This document shows, one piece after another, positions 36,244 to 43,671 of a stretch of DNA of 64,000 bases. Origin of the DNA: an uncultured Erythrobacter sp. (lineage in GTDB: Bacteria; Pseudomonadota; Alphaproteobacteria; Sphingomonadales; Sphingomonadaceae); assembly GCA_947501005.1 (NCBI GenBank), contig CANMTU010000001.1, positions 2,194,501 to 2,258,500 on the forward strand, in the 5' to 3' direction. Within the stretch, counting starts at the first letter, position 1, and each line of letters starts with the position of its first letter. The notes beneath the pieces were generated by a model. That model was not told the DNA's origin. It searched no databases and was given only the letters and a program-made list of their open reading frames with translations. The translations under genes and the position numbers were made by a program.

Positions 36244-36246
36244 TAA
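35443..36246 (+). pseudogene. IS5-family transposase with two compensating frameshifts
   Basis: The outer frame is open for 267 codons but is not one protein. Codons 1-~48 (GDLSDAEWELIGPLLPSGRG) and from ~130 on (ALGRSRGGFTSKIHA, LLADKGYDGDRF, RVERMFGKLKQQRRIATRYD) are transposase. Between ~35600 and ~35800 the true sequence lies in another frame (WNSVYVRFRRWAEQGVWDAL, DDWQHMIDST-like MIDSTSVRG). So two indels cancel out, and the first catalytic Asp (MIDST) is absent from the open frame. The element is therefore inactive unless helped in trans. The stop codon TAA lies in the target duplication just outside the element. Confidence 0.8.
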
Positions 36247-36311
36247 GCACCACCGACTGCTTGATATGCACCAACGGCAGCAAATCATCTTTCAAAGCAC
36301 GAGTTGAATTT

Positions 36312-36349
36312 CGCGATTGCAGCCGCTTGCAACAGCGGCTGCAATCGCG
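36312..36349. repeat. Perfect 16-base inverted repeat with 6-base loop
   Basis: CGCGATTGCAGCCGCT, loop TGCAAC, AGCGGCTGCAATCGCG. The stem is perfect and GC-rich. It lies 66 bases after the IS and 75 bases beyond the convergent hdhA stop. There is no T-run, so it is not a standard intrinsic terminator on either strand, though it could still stop transcription between the two. Confidence 0.85.
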
Positions 36350-36423
36350 CTCCTAACGATCGTCCGATCGGTCGGCACGGTTTGTGTTTTGCTCAATCCT
36401 GATGTTCTGGACGTTGCATCGAA

Positions 36424-37194
36424 CTATGCATTCAATTCCTGTATACCGCCGCCAGAAACTGTCAAAATTTGGCCGCTTATCCAGCTCGACGCTTCGCTGC
36501 ATAGAAACAGTGCGGCATTGGCAATGTCCTGCGGCTGACCGAGCCGATGGATTGGAGTGTGGGCCAGCATCGCTTCTTCAATTTCGTCGGTCAGCACTGT
36601 CTCCAGCGCATGTGTGCGAATGGCGCCAGGCGCGATACCGTTGATCCGGATGTTTTTGGGGCCGAGATCGAACGCGATGTTGCGGATAAGATGATTGGTC
36701 GCGGCTTTGGACGAAGCGTAGGAAGCCATTTGCTCGTGTTTGTTTTCCCCTGCCATCGATGTGATCGCCAGCATCGCACCACCACCTGATTCCTCGATGA
36801 TTGGTGCCGAGAGCTGGGCTAGACGAAACAGTGAAAACAGGTTGAGATCGAATGCCCGTTTGAAATCACTCATCGGCATATCGAAAGGCTTTGGCCCTCC
36901 GCCACCGGCATTGCTCACGAGCAAGGTGATTCCTCCGAACTCGGACTGCGTCGCATCAACCACCCGTTCGAGGTCATCTTCCTTGGTCACGTCGCAAGCG
37001 ATGGCCGCAGCATTGCCTCCCTCTTCAATGATCTTTGCGGCTGCATCTTCGGCTGCTGCCAGATCGAGATCGCTGACCATGACGCAGGCGCCAGCGGAAG
37101 CAAATGTCCGGGCAATGGCGAAACCAATCCCGGCAGCGCTGCCGGTTACCAAGGCAACGTGACCATCGAGCTTGAAGGATTGGCTATCGAACAT
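36424..37194 (-). CDS. hdhA: 7-alpha-hydroxysteroid dehydrogenase-like SDR
   Basis: 256 residues of a classical short-chain dehydrogenase: nucleotide site TGSAAGIGFAIA, NAGGGGPKPFDMPM, catalytic Ser in ITSMAGE, YASSK with Tyr and Lys, and PGAIRTHALETV. The stretches GGGGPKPFDMPM, HTPIHRLGQPQDIANAALFL and SGQILTVSGGGIQELN follow E. coli HdhA almost word for word, so the symbol is used by homology. It would oxidise a secondary alcohol with NAD(P); a steroid substrate is not proven. Monocistronic on the minus strand. Confidence 0.85.
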   Translation of the reverse strand: MFDSQSFKLDGHVALVTGSAAGIGFAIARTFASAGACVMVSDLDLAAAEDAAAKIIEEGGNAAAIACDVTKEDDLERVVDATQSEFGGITLLVSNAGGGGPKPFDMPMSDFKRAFDLNLFSLFRLAQLSAPIIEESGGGAMLAITSMAGENKHEQMASYASSKAATNHLIRNIAFDLGPKNIRINGIAPGAIRTHALETVLTDEIEEAMLAHTPIHRLGQPQDIANAALFLCSEASSWISGQILTVSGGGIQELNA

Positions 37195-37266
37195 TCTTGT
37201 TTCTCGTGCTGATTATGACCGGACTGTCGGGGCAAGACAGTCCCCGCGGCTTTTGAGGGAGAGCAA

Positions 37267-37667
37267 TCAATTGCCCTTGTAGGTCGAATACCCGTAAGCG
37301 CTGAGGAGAACGGGGACGTGATAGTGGCTGTCTTGCTTAGTCACGTTGAACACTACGGTGATGACGGGAAGAAGGTTTCGGATTTCCCGGCATAGTAGTC
37401 TTCGACATCGAAGGTGAGGAGATAGACGCCGGGGGTCAGGTTTTCAGGTTCGCCGAAGTTTTCCGCCCTCCCATTGGGCTGAGTTCGACTGGTAGCCACG
37501 GCCTGCCAGGAACCATCGGCACTTTGCTTCGAAAGCGTAACAGGGACACCGGCACCGCCTTCGCCCCGCGAAATATCAAGGACATGGGTGGATATCTCGG
37601 CTGCGTGGACAGGAGCCACGCTTAGAAGGGATGCAATGCCGGCGGAAACGAGTAGTCTTTTGCTCAT
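37267..37667 (-). pseudogene. Periplasmic 5-hydroxyisourate hydrolase, single-base frameshift
   Basis: From ATG 37667 the frame gives a signal peptide (MSKRLLVSAGIASLLSVAPV, cut after HA) and the transthyretin-like start ISTHVLDISRGEGGAGVPV to YYAGKSETFFP. One base is then missing near 37365 (CCGTC where CCGGTC is expected), and the rest of the enzyme, VITVVFNVTKQDSHYHVPVL then LSAYGYSTYKGN, is in the next frame. The C-terminal YKGN is near the family YRGS tetrapeptide. The intact enzyme acts in urate breakdown. It sits alone, without other urate genes. Confidence 0.8.
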
Positions 37668-37671
37668 GAGG

Positions 37672-38466
37672 TCATCCTTGGTTGCGGACGGCAACGAGAC
37701 GCTGGCCAATGCCAGACAGGACGAGGAACCCCCCCTGTTCAAGCGACGCGTTTTCGATGAGGGAAATGGCGTCGAGGAAGCGCCGCTCCTGCTGCATCAG
37801 ACCTGGATCGCAGGCGCGCTTCGTGACCGCGAGATTGCCAACTTCGAGGGTGTCGCCGTCCAGGCTATATGAGCTGTTAAAGCGGTTACAGCTAGTCGAA
37901 CCGTAGACGCGACCATCAACAGCGAACGTCAATGTCGGAGCAGAGGTTTCCGGAACTACATCGCCGCCAATTTGCGTCACTCGCCATTCGCCGTCTTGCA
38001 CACCGGGGATACCTCCAACGCCGGGATCGTCGGGCGAGGTCATCGACACCACGATATCGCCGACATCGACGGTATCGCTGCGCAGGTTGAGCAGGAACGG
38101 TTGGCTTGTGCGGAACAGGATCGTGCCATCAGGCTCGCGGATGAAAGCTCGCAGGCCGTAAAGCGGACCATCGCTCAGGTTCAGCTTCGATATGTTGATT
38201 GAGAAGGGTATGGGCGGCGACGCCTGTCCAATCGTATCGAGTTCGCGCGAAAGGATGAGTTCCTGATCGCGCCCTATTGTGATGTCGGAGACAACGATTT
38301 CGATCTGCGCGCCAGGCGGCAGCGCAATACGCTCGCGATAGGACAGGGTTCCGGTGATCGTTTCTATCATGGCGATCTCGCTGGTTCCTGTGTCGGACGG
38401 AATGGTGGCGCAGGCACCAAGGCTCATTGCCAAGGCAGCTGATGCGAACAACAGTTTGCGATTCAT
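37672..38466 (-). CDS. Lipoprotein with YbaY-like and META/HslJ domains
   Basis: 264 residues from ATG 38466, one base after the MscS gene stop. The signal peptide ends at lipobox GAC (Cys19). Residues ~38-140: ITGTLSYRERIALPPGAQIEIVVSD, a YbaY-type beta sandwich. Residues ~150-264: a META domain with GSTSCNRFNSSYSLDGDTL and KRACDPGLMQQERRFL, as in HslJ. Likely anchored to the outer membrane facing the periplasm; a role in envelope stress or antibiotic tolerance is suggested by the families. It shares a META domain with the gene at 40192 on the other side of the channel gene. Confidence 0.82.
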   Translation of the reverse strand: MNRKLLFASAALAMSLGACATIPSDTGTSEIAMIETITGTLSYRERIALPPGAQIEIVVSDITIGRDQELILSRELDTIGQASPPIPFSINISKLNLSDGPLYGLRAFIREPDGTILFRTSQPFLLNLRSDTVDVGDIVVSMTSPDDPGVGGIPGVQDGEWRVTQIGGDVVPETSAPTLTFAVDGRVYGSTSCNRFNSSYSLDGDTLEVGNLAVTKRACDPGLMQQERRFLDAISLIENASLEQGGFLVLSGIGQRLVAVRNQG

Positions 38467-38467
38467 T

Positions 38468-40189
38468 TTAGTTCTCCTCGTTGCCGTCCCGTTCGCTGAC
38501 GTCCTCTGCGGTCTCTGCAGGAAGCCTCTTGGCCATGCCTTGTGCATTGATGTGCAGCGTGCGGGTGGGAAAGGCGATTTCTACGCCCAATTGTTGGAGT
38601 TTACGCATTAGCGCCAGAAGCAGTTCCTCCTGCATCTCAAGCGACACCGCGAACGACGCCGTTCTGAAATATGCGAAGATCTCGATGTTGAGCGCGCTTT
38701 CGCCAAAGCCGATCAACCGGACACGGGCATCCTCGTCGATAACGTGTTCGTTCTCGGCGAGGATTGTTCGAAATGCGTCCAGCACTTCGCTCATCTTCTC
38801 GGCATCCGTTTCGTAGCTGACGCCGATCACGTGCTTAAAAAGGAACTGATCGCGAGCGGAGAAATTTTCGATCTTCTCGCCGGCGAGGAACCCATTGGGA
38901 ATGGTGACCAGAGTCCGGTTGACCGTGCGCACCCGCGTTGAGCGCATGCCGATATCCTCGACCGTGCCGAACGTATCGCCGATCTGGGCAGCGTCACCGA
39001 CCTGCACCGGATGGTCGCCGATAATCGTTACAGAACCTACGAGATTTTCGATCGTCTTTTGCGCGCCCAGTGCCAAGGCAAGACCGCCGATACCGAGCGC
39101 GGCAATGCCTGTCGTAACATCGACGCCGAACGTATCGAGCACAGCGATAAAGATAATGACCAGCAACGTTAGTTTGGCCACGCGCCGCAGCAGGGTGATG
39201 ACCGAAGCGGCCTGACGACGCTCGGCTCTGTTCATCCGCTCGCTCGCCATCCGCGCCAGCGCGTCGACCAGTCGGAAAAGGAACCAGCCAAGCGATAGCC
39301 ACGCCAAGATGCCCGCCCCGCGCAGTAGCATCTGACGCGCAACGATGGACGCGTCCATCCGGCCGGCAATCAAGAAAAATGCTACTGTCGCACCGTAGAG
39401 AGCAAGTGGCGGCAACGCGGCATGAACGATCCTGAAAAAGGTGTTGCTGCTATGATCGGCTATGATCCGGCGCAGGACCCCCAGGATCGCCGCTGCCAGC
39501 AGGCGTAGGGCCGCGAACAGGGCAATGGCCACGCCAATGAGCACGAACCAGTCAGTCAGTGGCGCGCCTGCCACCATGACTTTCTCGTCGTTCTGCGCTT
39601 CGATCCGGTCCGGCACCTGCCAGTTTTCCAAAACTTCTATCGTTTCGGCAGAAACACGCCATTGCAGACTTTCCGGGTCGCCCACGCTGATGCGCTGGAG
39701 CAGCACCGGATGCTGTTCTTCATCGAGCTGCAGCGTGCCAACTTGCTCGAGCGAAGGATCGAGGCCGTCTTCCAGATTACCATCGGCAGAATTTGACAAC
39801 ACCGCAAAGGCACTCAGCATGCCTCCGCGGTCGAGCGCGATCTCCAATTTGCGTGCAAGCTCAGCCCGGATTGCGAGCTCGTCTGCATCCTGAAGCGGCG
39901 CGGACTGTGCCTCGCTTTCGGTCAGAACAATCGGATCGGGGGTGCCGACGAGGTAGCGTGCTGCCAGCTCATAATTTCCCGCGGATAAGGCATTTATCAA
40001 CCCGGTGACGCTTGAGCGTGGTGTTTGTCTCTCAAGCGGATCGGACGGAATTACAGCTTGCGCGGTTTCCGATGCCGCAGGAGGAACGAATTGGGCGTTG
40101 GCGGGGATCGCTGCGACCGAAAGGGTAAGAGCCGCAATCGCAGGGGCTAACGCACGCAGCATGGAAAGAAGCGATAAGCGCTTGCTCAT
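38468..40189 (-). CDS. MscS-family mechanosensitive channel
   Basis: 573 residues. Signal peptide (LRALAPAIAALTLSVAAIPA) followed by a ~170-residue periplasmic domain (AGNYELAARYLVGTPDPIVL), then membrane helices (WFVLIGVAIALFAALRLLAA, ALPPLALYGATVAFFLIAG, LLRGAGILAWLSLGWFL, LTLLVIIFIAVLDTFGVD) and the MscS core: GIAALGIGGLALALGAQKTI then ENLVGSVTIIGDHPVQVGD, and TRVRTVNRTLVTIPNG. It would open under hypo-osmotic membrane tension. It is first to overlap neither neighbour but stands within three bases of both, so it forms an operon with the two META lipoprotein genes. Confidence 0.9.
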   Translation of the reverse strand: MSKRLSLLSMLRALAPAIAALTLSVAAIPANAQFVPPAASETAQAVIPSDPLERQTPRSSVTGLINALSAGNYELAARYLVGTPDPIVLTESEAQSAPLQDADELAIRAELARKLEIALDRGGMLSAFAVLSNSADGNLEDGLDPSLEQVGTLQLDEEQHPVLLQRISVGDPESLQWRVSAETIEVLENWQVPDRIEAQNDEKVMVAGAPLTDWFVLIGVAIALFAALRLLAAAILGVLRRIIADHSSNTFFRIVHAALPPLALYGATVAFFLIAGRMDASIVARQMLLRGAGILAWLSLGWFLFRLVDALARMASERMNRAERRQAASVITLLRRVAKLTLLVIIFIAVLDTFGVDVTTGIAALGIGGLALALGAQKTIENLVGSVTIIGDHPVQVGDAAQIGDTFGTVEDIGMRSTRVRTVNRTLVTIPNGFLAGEKIENFSARDQFLFKHVIGVSYETDAEKMSEVLDAFRTILAENEHVIDEDARVRLIGFGESALNIEIFAYFRTASFAVSLEMQEELLLALMRKLQQLGVEIAFPTRTLHINAQGMAKRLPAETAEDVSERDGNEEN

Positions 40190-40191
40190 GA

Positions 40192-40602
40192 TCAGCCCCC
40201 TGCCTTTCGAGCAATCAGGCGGATCTCATCATTTTCTTTCAGCAGGAGCGCACCGGTTTGATCGAAGTCGTAGCTATCGATCGAACGAATAATGTCTACG
40301 AATGCCCGTTCCTGATTCATCAGGGCTTCGACGCACGCCTTACGCGTCGTTGCCACGGCATCATCGATCACAACGCTTCGTTCCTCGACGCGATAGCTGG
40401 CCGACAGGCGGTTGCAGCCTGTGAAACCCGACAGCCGTCCATCTTTCGCGAAAATCAGTTCGATCCGCGAATAGTCGATGATGCCGCGTCCTGAGACATC
40501 CTCGATCGCCCACGTTCCGGCCAGTGCATGTCCTGGTGTCGGAACACTGGCACACGCCGACAGGACAAGCGTTGACGCGATTACGGTGGATGTTTTCGTC
40601 AC
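40192..40602 (-). CDS. META/HslJ-type lipoprotein
   Basis: 136 residues from GTG 40602, placed after a strong GGAGAAG site. The lipobox is LSAC (Cys16). The META domain has GTWAIEDVSGRGIIDYSRIEL, GFTGCNRLSASYRVEERSVV and RKACVEALMNQERAFVDII, the usual CN and C...QE motif positions. It is two bases before the MscS gene. Together with 37672 it brackets the channel gene with lipoproteins of the same fold. Confidence 0.82.
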   Translation of the reverse strand: MTKTSTVIASTLVLSACASVPTPGHALAGTWAIEDVSGRGIIDYSRIELIFAKDGRLSGFTGCNRLSASYRVEERSVVIDDAVATTRKACVEALMNQERAFVDIIRSIDSYDFDQTGALLLKENDEIRLIARKAGG

Positions 40603-40603
40603 G

Positions 40604-41539
40604 TCACTTCTCCCCAAGACCGCTGGTTAGCACGAAGGCCTTCCAGGACGCGCAGCGCCTCAACACCTTATCTACATGGCGCGGGAGCGAGGCGATGATA
40701 ACGCCAGCGAGGATCACCAGTGCGCCGACCACGTCGGACAGGTCGAAAACTTCGCCGACAGCATAGCCGAACAGACCACCAAAAACCGGTTCGAGTGCGT
40801 AGATCATAGCGGCGCGCGATGAATCGACGCGCGCCTGGGCCCAACTCATCGCGAACTGGATGTAGGCGGTAGCGATGCCGTATACCACGACAACCATAAG
40901 AAGGGTTGGGGAAGCTACCGGCACAGGCTCATGGGTCGACACGGAGAAAATAGCGCATAAAACGGTTGTCGCTGCCATCATCACAAATGCGATCCGCAGT
41001 GGATCAGCCCGCCGGACGAAATATCCGAGGATGACGACTTCGAACGCGATGGCGACCGCGCCAATGATCGAAAGCGCATCGCCATGATCGAGCGTGAGGT
41101 CGACCGGCGACAATCCCGACATGATTGTAACGCCGATACAAGCCAGCACGACGCCCATCCAGATGCCGAGTGAAGCTTGCTGGCGCAGCAGCAATAGCTG
41201 AAGCACGGGAACGAGAGGAACGTAGAGCGCCGAAAGAAAGGCCACGCGCGCCGTGTCCGTGGTTTGCAAGGCATAAGCTTGCGCACCGTAGGCGATGCAC
41301 GCGGTAGCAGCGACAACGATTCCGGCAATAAGTTCTGTCCAATTGATGCCGCGCGTTGCGCGCGGCAGGACCAAGGCAAAAACAACCGTTGCCATCAGGT
41401 AGCGCAGAGCCACGAAACCGAGCGGCCCTGTATACTCCATGCCAATCTTGGTGGCCAGAAAGCTCGCGCCCCACAGCACCGATGCAACCAGCAGCGCGAG
41501 TTCCGGAACAGCCAGACGGGAGATGCGAAGTGCCTGCAT
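40604..41539 (-). CDS. EamA-family drug/metabolite exporter
   Basis: 311 residues with two five-helix repeats: ELALLVASVLWGASFLATKIGMEYTGPLGFVALRYL and VVVYGIATAYIQFAMSWAQARVDSSRAAMIYALEPVFGGLFGY. This is the inverted repeat DMT permease of the EamA/RhaT kind. It is divergent from the Lrp/AsnC gene with ~140 bases between; DMT exporters next to Lrp genes often export amino acids, and that is the best guess here. Confidence 0.85.
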   Translation of the reverse strand: MQALRISRLAVPELALLVASVLWGASFLATKIGMEYTGPLGFVALRYLMATVVFALVLPRATRGINWTELIAGIVVAATACIAYGAQAYALQTTDTARVAFLSALYVPLVPVLQLLLLRQQASLGIWMGVVLACIGVTIMSGLSPVDLTLDHGDALSIIGAVAIAFEVVILGYFVRRADPLRIAFVMMAATTVLCAIFSVSTHEPVPVASPTLLMVVVVYGIATAYIQFAMSWAQARVDSSRAAMIYALEPVFGGLFGYAVGEVFDLSDVVGALVILAGVIIASLPRHVDKVLRRCASWKAFVLTSGLGEK

Positions 41540-41682
41540 GCCGCCTTCTTTTCTCGCTTATGCCAAACAACCGGCACCGCAAATATTGCGGCGCTCCAGA
41601 CTTGGATATAGGCCGTTCCAAGCCGTAAGTTTCATCGAAGTTCTGAGACCCACCGATAGATCCTGCGGTAGGGAGGCCGTAA

Positions 41683-42162
41683 TTGCCGCAGAAACCGCTC
41701 CTTGATCGTATTGATCGAAAAATCCTGGACATCGTTCAGCGCGATGGTCGCATTTCCAACCAGCGTCTTTCGGAGGCAGTTTCCCTGTCGCCCAGCGCAT
41801 GTCTCGCGCGATTGCGCAGACTGGAGAAAGAAGAAGTCATCACGGGCTACAAGGCGCAGGTCGATGCAGCAAAGCTCGGCCCGAACCTTACCGTGTTCGC
41901 GGAAATCGTTGCCTCCGCGCACGATCTTGGAAGCACTCGCAAGATTAAGCAGGCGCTGGCCGAAATTCCTGAAGCAGTAGAAGCCTACCAGGTAAGCGGC
42001 AGCTACGACTTCCTTGTTCGTTTCCTGGTCCCGGACATGGAGTTCTGGACCAACCTTGCGGACGAACTGGCCGATGGCGAACTCAAGATCGAGACTGTGA
42101 GAACGGTCGCCGTCATGCGTCGGATCAAGGGATGGGTCGGTGTTCCGGTCAGCTCGTCTTAG
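41683..42162 (+). CDS. Lrp/AsnC family transcription regulator
   Basis: 159 residues from a TTG at 41683. The N-terminal winged helix (DRIDRKILDIVQRDGRISNQ, SLSPSACLARLRRLEKEEVI) and C-terminal RAM domain (VFAEIVASAHDLGSTRKIKQ, AYQVSGSYDFLVRFLV) are complete. It senses an amino acid through the RAM pocket and probably controls the divergent EamA exporter. The following YeiH gene starts ~100 bases later on the same strand and may be a second target. Confidence 0.9.
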   Translation: MPQKPLLDRIDRKILDIVQRDGRISNQRLSEAVSLSPSACLARLRRLEKEEVITGYKAQVDAAKLGPNLTVFAEIVASAHDLGSTRKIKQALAEIPEAVEAYQVSGSYDFLVRFLVPDMEFWTNLADELADGELKIETVRTVAVMRRIKGWVGVPVSSS

Positions 42163-42263
42163 GAACGTTATTGGCGGGGGGGTCACGACAAGCTGCGGAC
42201 ATGCCAACCTGACTTGATTTCGTTGTGTGAATAGAAACCGACAGCTAGGTTGAGAAGCAGCCT

Positions 42264-43307
42264 ATGACGATGTTGGCACGACTGTCGCGCGCATTTCCCG
42301 ATCGGTCGGTGCTCCCGGGTGGTGCACTCTCCATTTTGGTGAGCGCCGTTGCCTTCGCGACCGCGATGTTCGAACTGTATCTGTTTGCGGAAGCCTGGCT
42401 CGAACCGCTTGTCCTCGCCATAATTTTCGGCACGATCGTCCGTAGCATATGGGCACCGCCGCCACTGTTCGATGCAGGCATTGATTTCACTGCGCATCGC
42501 ATTCTCGAATTCGCCGTGATGCTGCTTGGCCTGTCGGTGAGCGCCGGCATGATCGCCGCCGCGGGCTTGGCTTTGGTATCGGGCATCGCGCTATTGGTGT
42601 GTATCGCCATCGTAGTGGGTTTAACCATCGGTCGTGTGCACGGACTGCCCTGGAGGATGGCATGTTTGGTCGCCTGCGGGAACGCGATTTGCGGAAATTC
42701 TGCGATTGCGGCGATTGCTCCAGTTATTGCAGCCGAAAAAGAAGATGTGGCGTCAGCGATAGCCTTCACTGCGACTTTTGGGGTCGTCGTCGTGCTGGCC
42801 CTTCCCCTGTTGGGAACAGCGATCGGGTATTCATCGCTGCAATATGGTGCGCTTGCCGGTCTGACGGTCTACGCCGTTCCGCAGGTAATCGCCGCAGCAG
42901 CACCTATGGGCCTCACGGCAATTCAGTTTGGCACGCTGATAAAGCTCGTGCGCGTATTGATGCTCGGCCCGGTTTGCATTGCTTTGTCTTTGCTGATGGC
43001 ACGGCGGCGCAGAGGTCTGAGTGAAAGTGCGTCTCGAATTGCGGTTTCGAACCTGCTCCCTTGGTTCATAGTTGGATTTCTGGTGCTCGCTGCTGTCCGC
43101 TCTTCGGGATTGGTCCCCGAGGCAGTCATAGAACCCGTTACTACTGCCGCGACGATGTTGACCGTGCTTTCCATGGCGGCGCTTGGCCTCGGCGTTGATA
43201 TCCGTTCACTCGCGAGTGCGGGGCCATGTGTCAGTCTTACAGTGGTTTTGTCGCTTGGAACGCTCGTTCTGATGGCGATGGGACTCATCCGCGTAATTGG
43301 CCTTTAA
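42264..43307 (+). CDS. YeiH/UPF0324 family putative exporter
   Basis: 347 residues with ~10 membrane helices and the family motifs EPLVLAIIFGTIVRS, EFAVMLLGLSVS, ACGNAICGNSAIAAIAPVI and LIKLVRVLMLGPV. YeiH-type proteins are predicted sulfate or sulfonate-related exporters; direct evidence is weak. It is downstream of an Lrp/AsnC gene, whereas YeiH is most often next to a LysR gene. Confidence 0.85.
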   Translation: MTMLARLSRAFPDRSVLPGGALSILVSAVAFATAMFELYLFAEAWLEPLVLAIIFGTIVRSIWAPPPLFDAGIDFTAHRILEFAVMLLGLSVSAGMIAAAGLALVSGIALLVCIAIVVGLTIGRVHGLPWRMACLVACGNAICGNSAIAAIAPVIAAEKEDVASAIAFTATFGVVVVLALPLLGTAIGYSSLQYGALAGLTVYAVPQVIAAAAPMGLTAIQFGTLIKLVRVLMLGPVCIALSLLMARRRRGLSESASRIAVSNLLPWFIVGFLVLAAVRSSGLVPEAVIEPVTTAATMLTVLSMAALGLGVDIRSLASAGPCVSLTVVLSLGTLVLMAMGLIRVIGL

Positions 43308-43671
43308 TATATAGACTTTTGCGATCTATTGCGGCTTTGTTTCCTTCTGCTGGTCTTACGCTCTGGGCAACAGCGGTAACCGCATCTTCCGGACGCTCGC
43401 GGTGCTATAGCGTCGGAAACCAAACGCTTTATCGTTTCCGTCCATTCGAGCCGCGTCCCCCGTTTCTTGCCAGGCCTGCACCATCAGGTCGCTATCAAAA
43501 TTGCTCATCTGGAAGCCAAATGCATGAGTAGATCGCAACATCATTCTTAAGCAGCCGCCATGACGACTTGCGCGTAGGGTATGTTCCGCATATGTTCTCC
43601 CTATTATTTTCCTTGTAGTCGCGCGACTCGCCATGTAGTCGGGAGTCAAGAGCTTTCCGAGGTGTTGCGCA
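43308..43671. other. Intergenic region at the left edge of the accessory island
   Basis: No convincing gene on either strand. Short frames lack family features. The sequence just before 43672 carries no obvious ribosome-binding site (AGGTGTTGCGCA), so the exact start of the next gene is uncertain. No tRNA or direct repeat marking an integration site was found. Confidence 0.35.
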
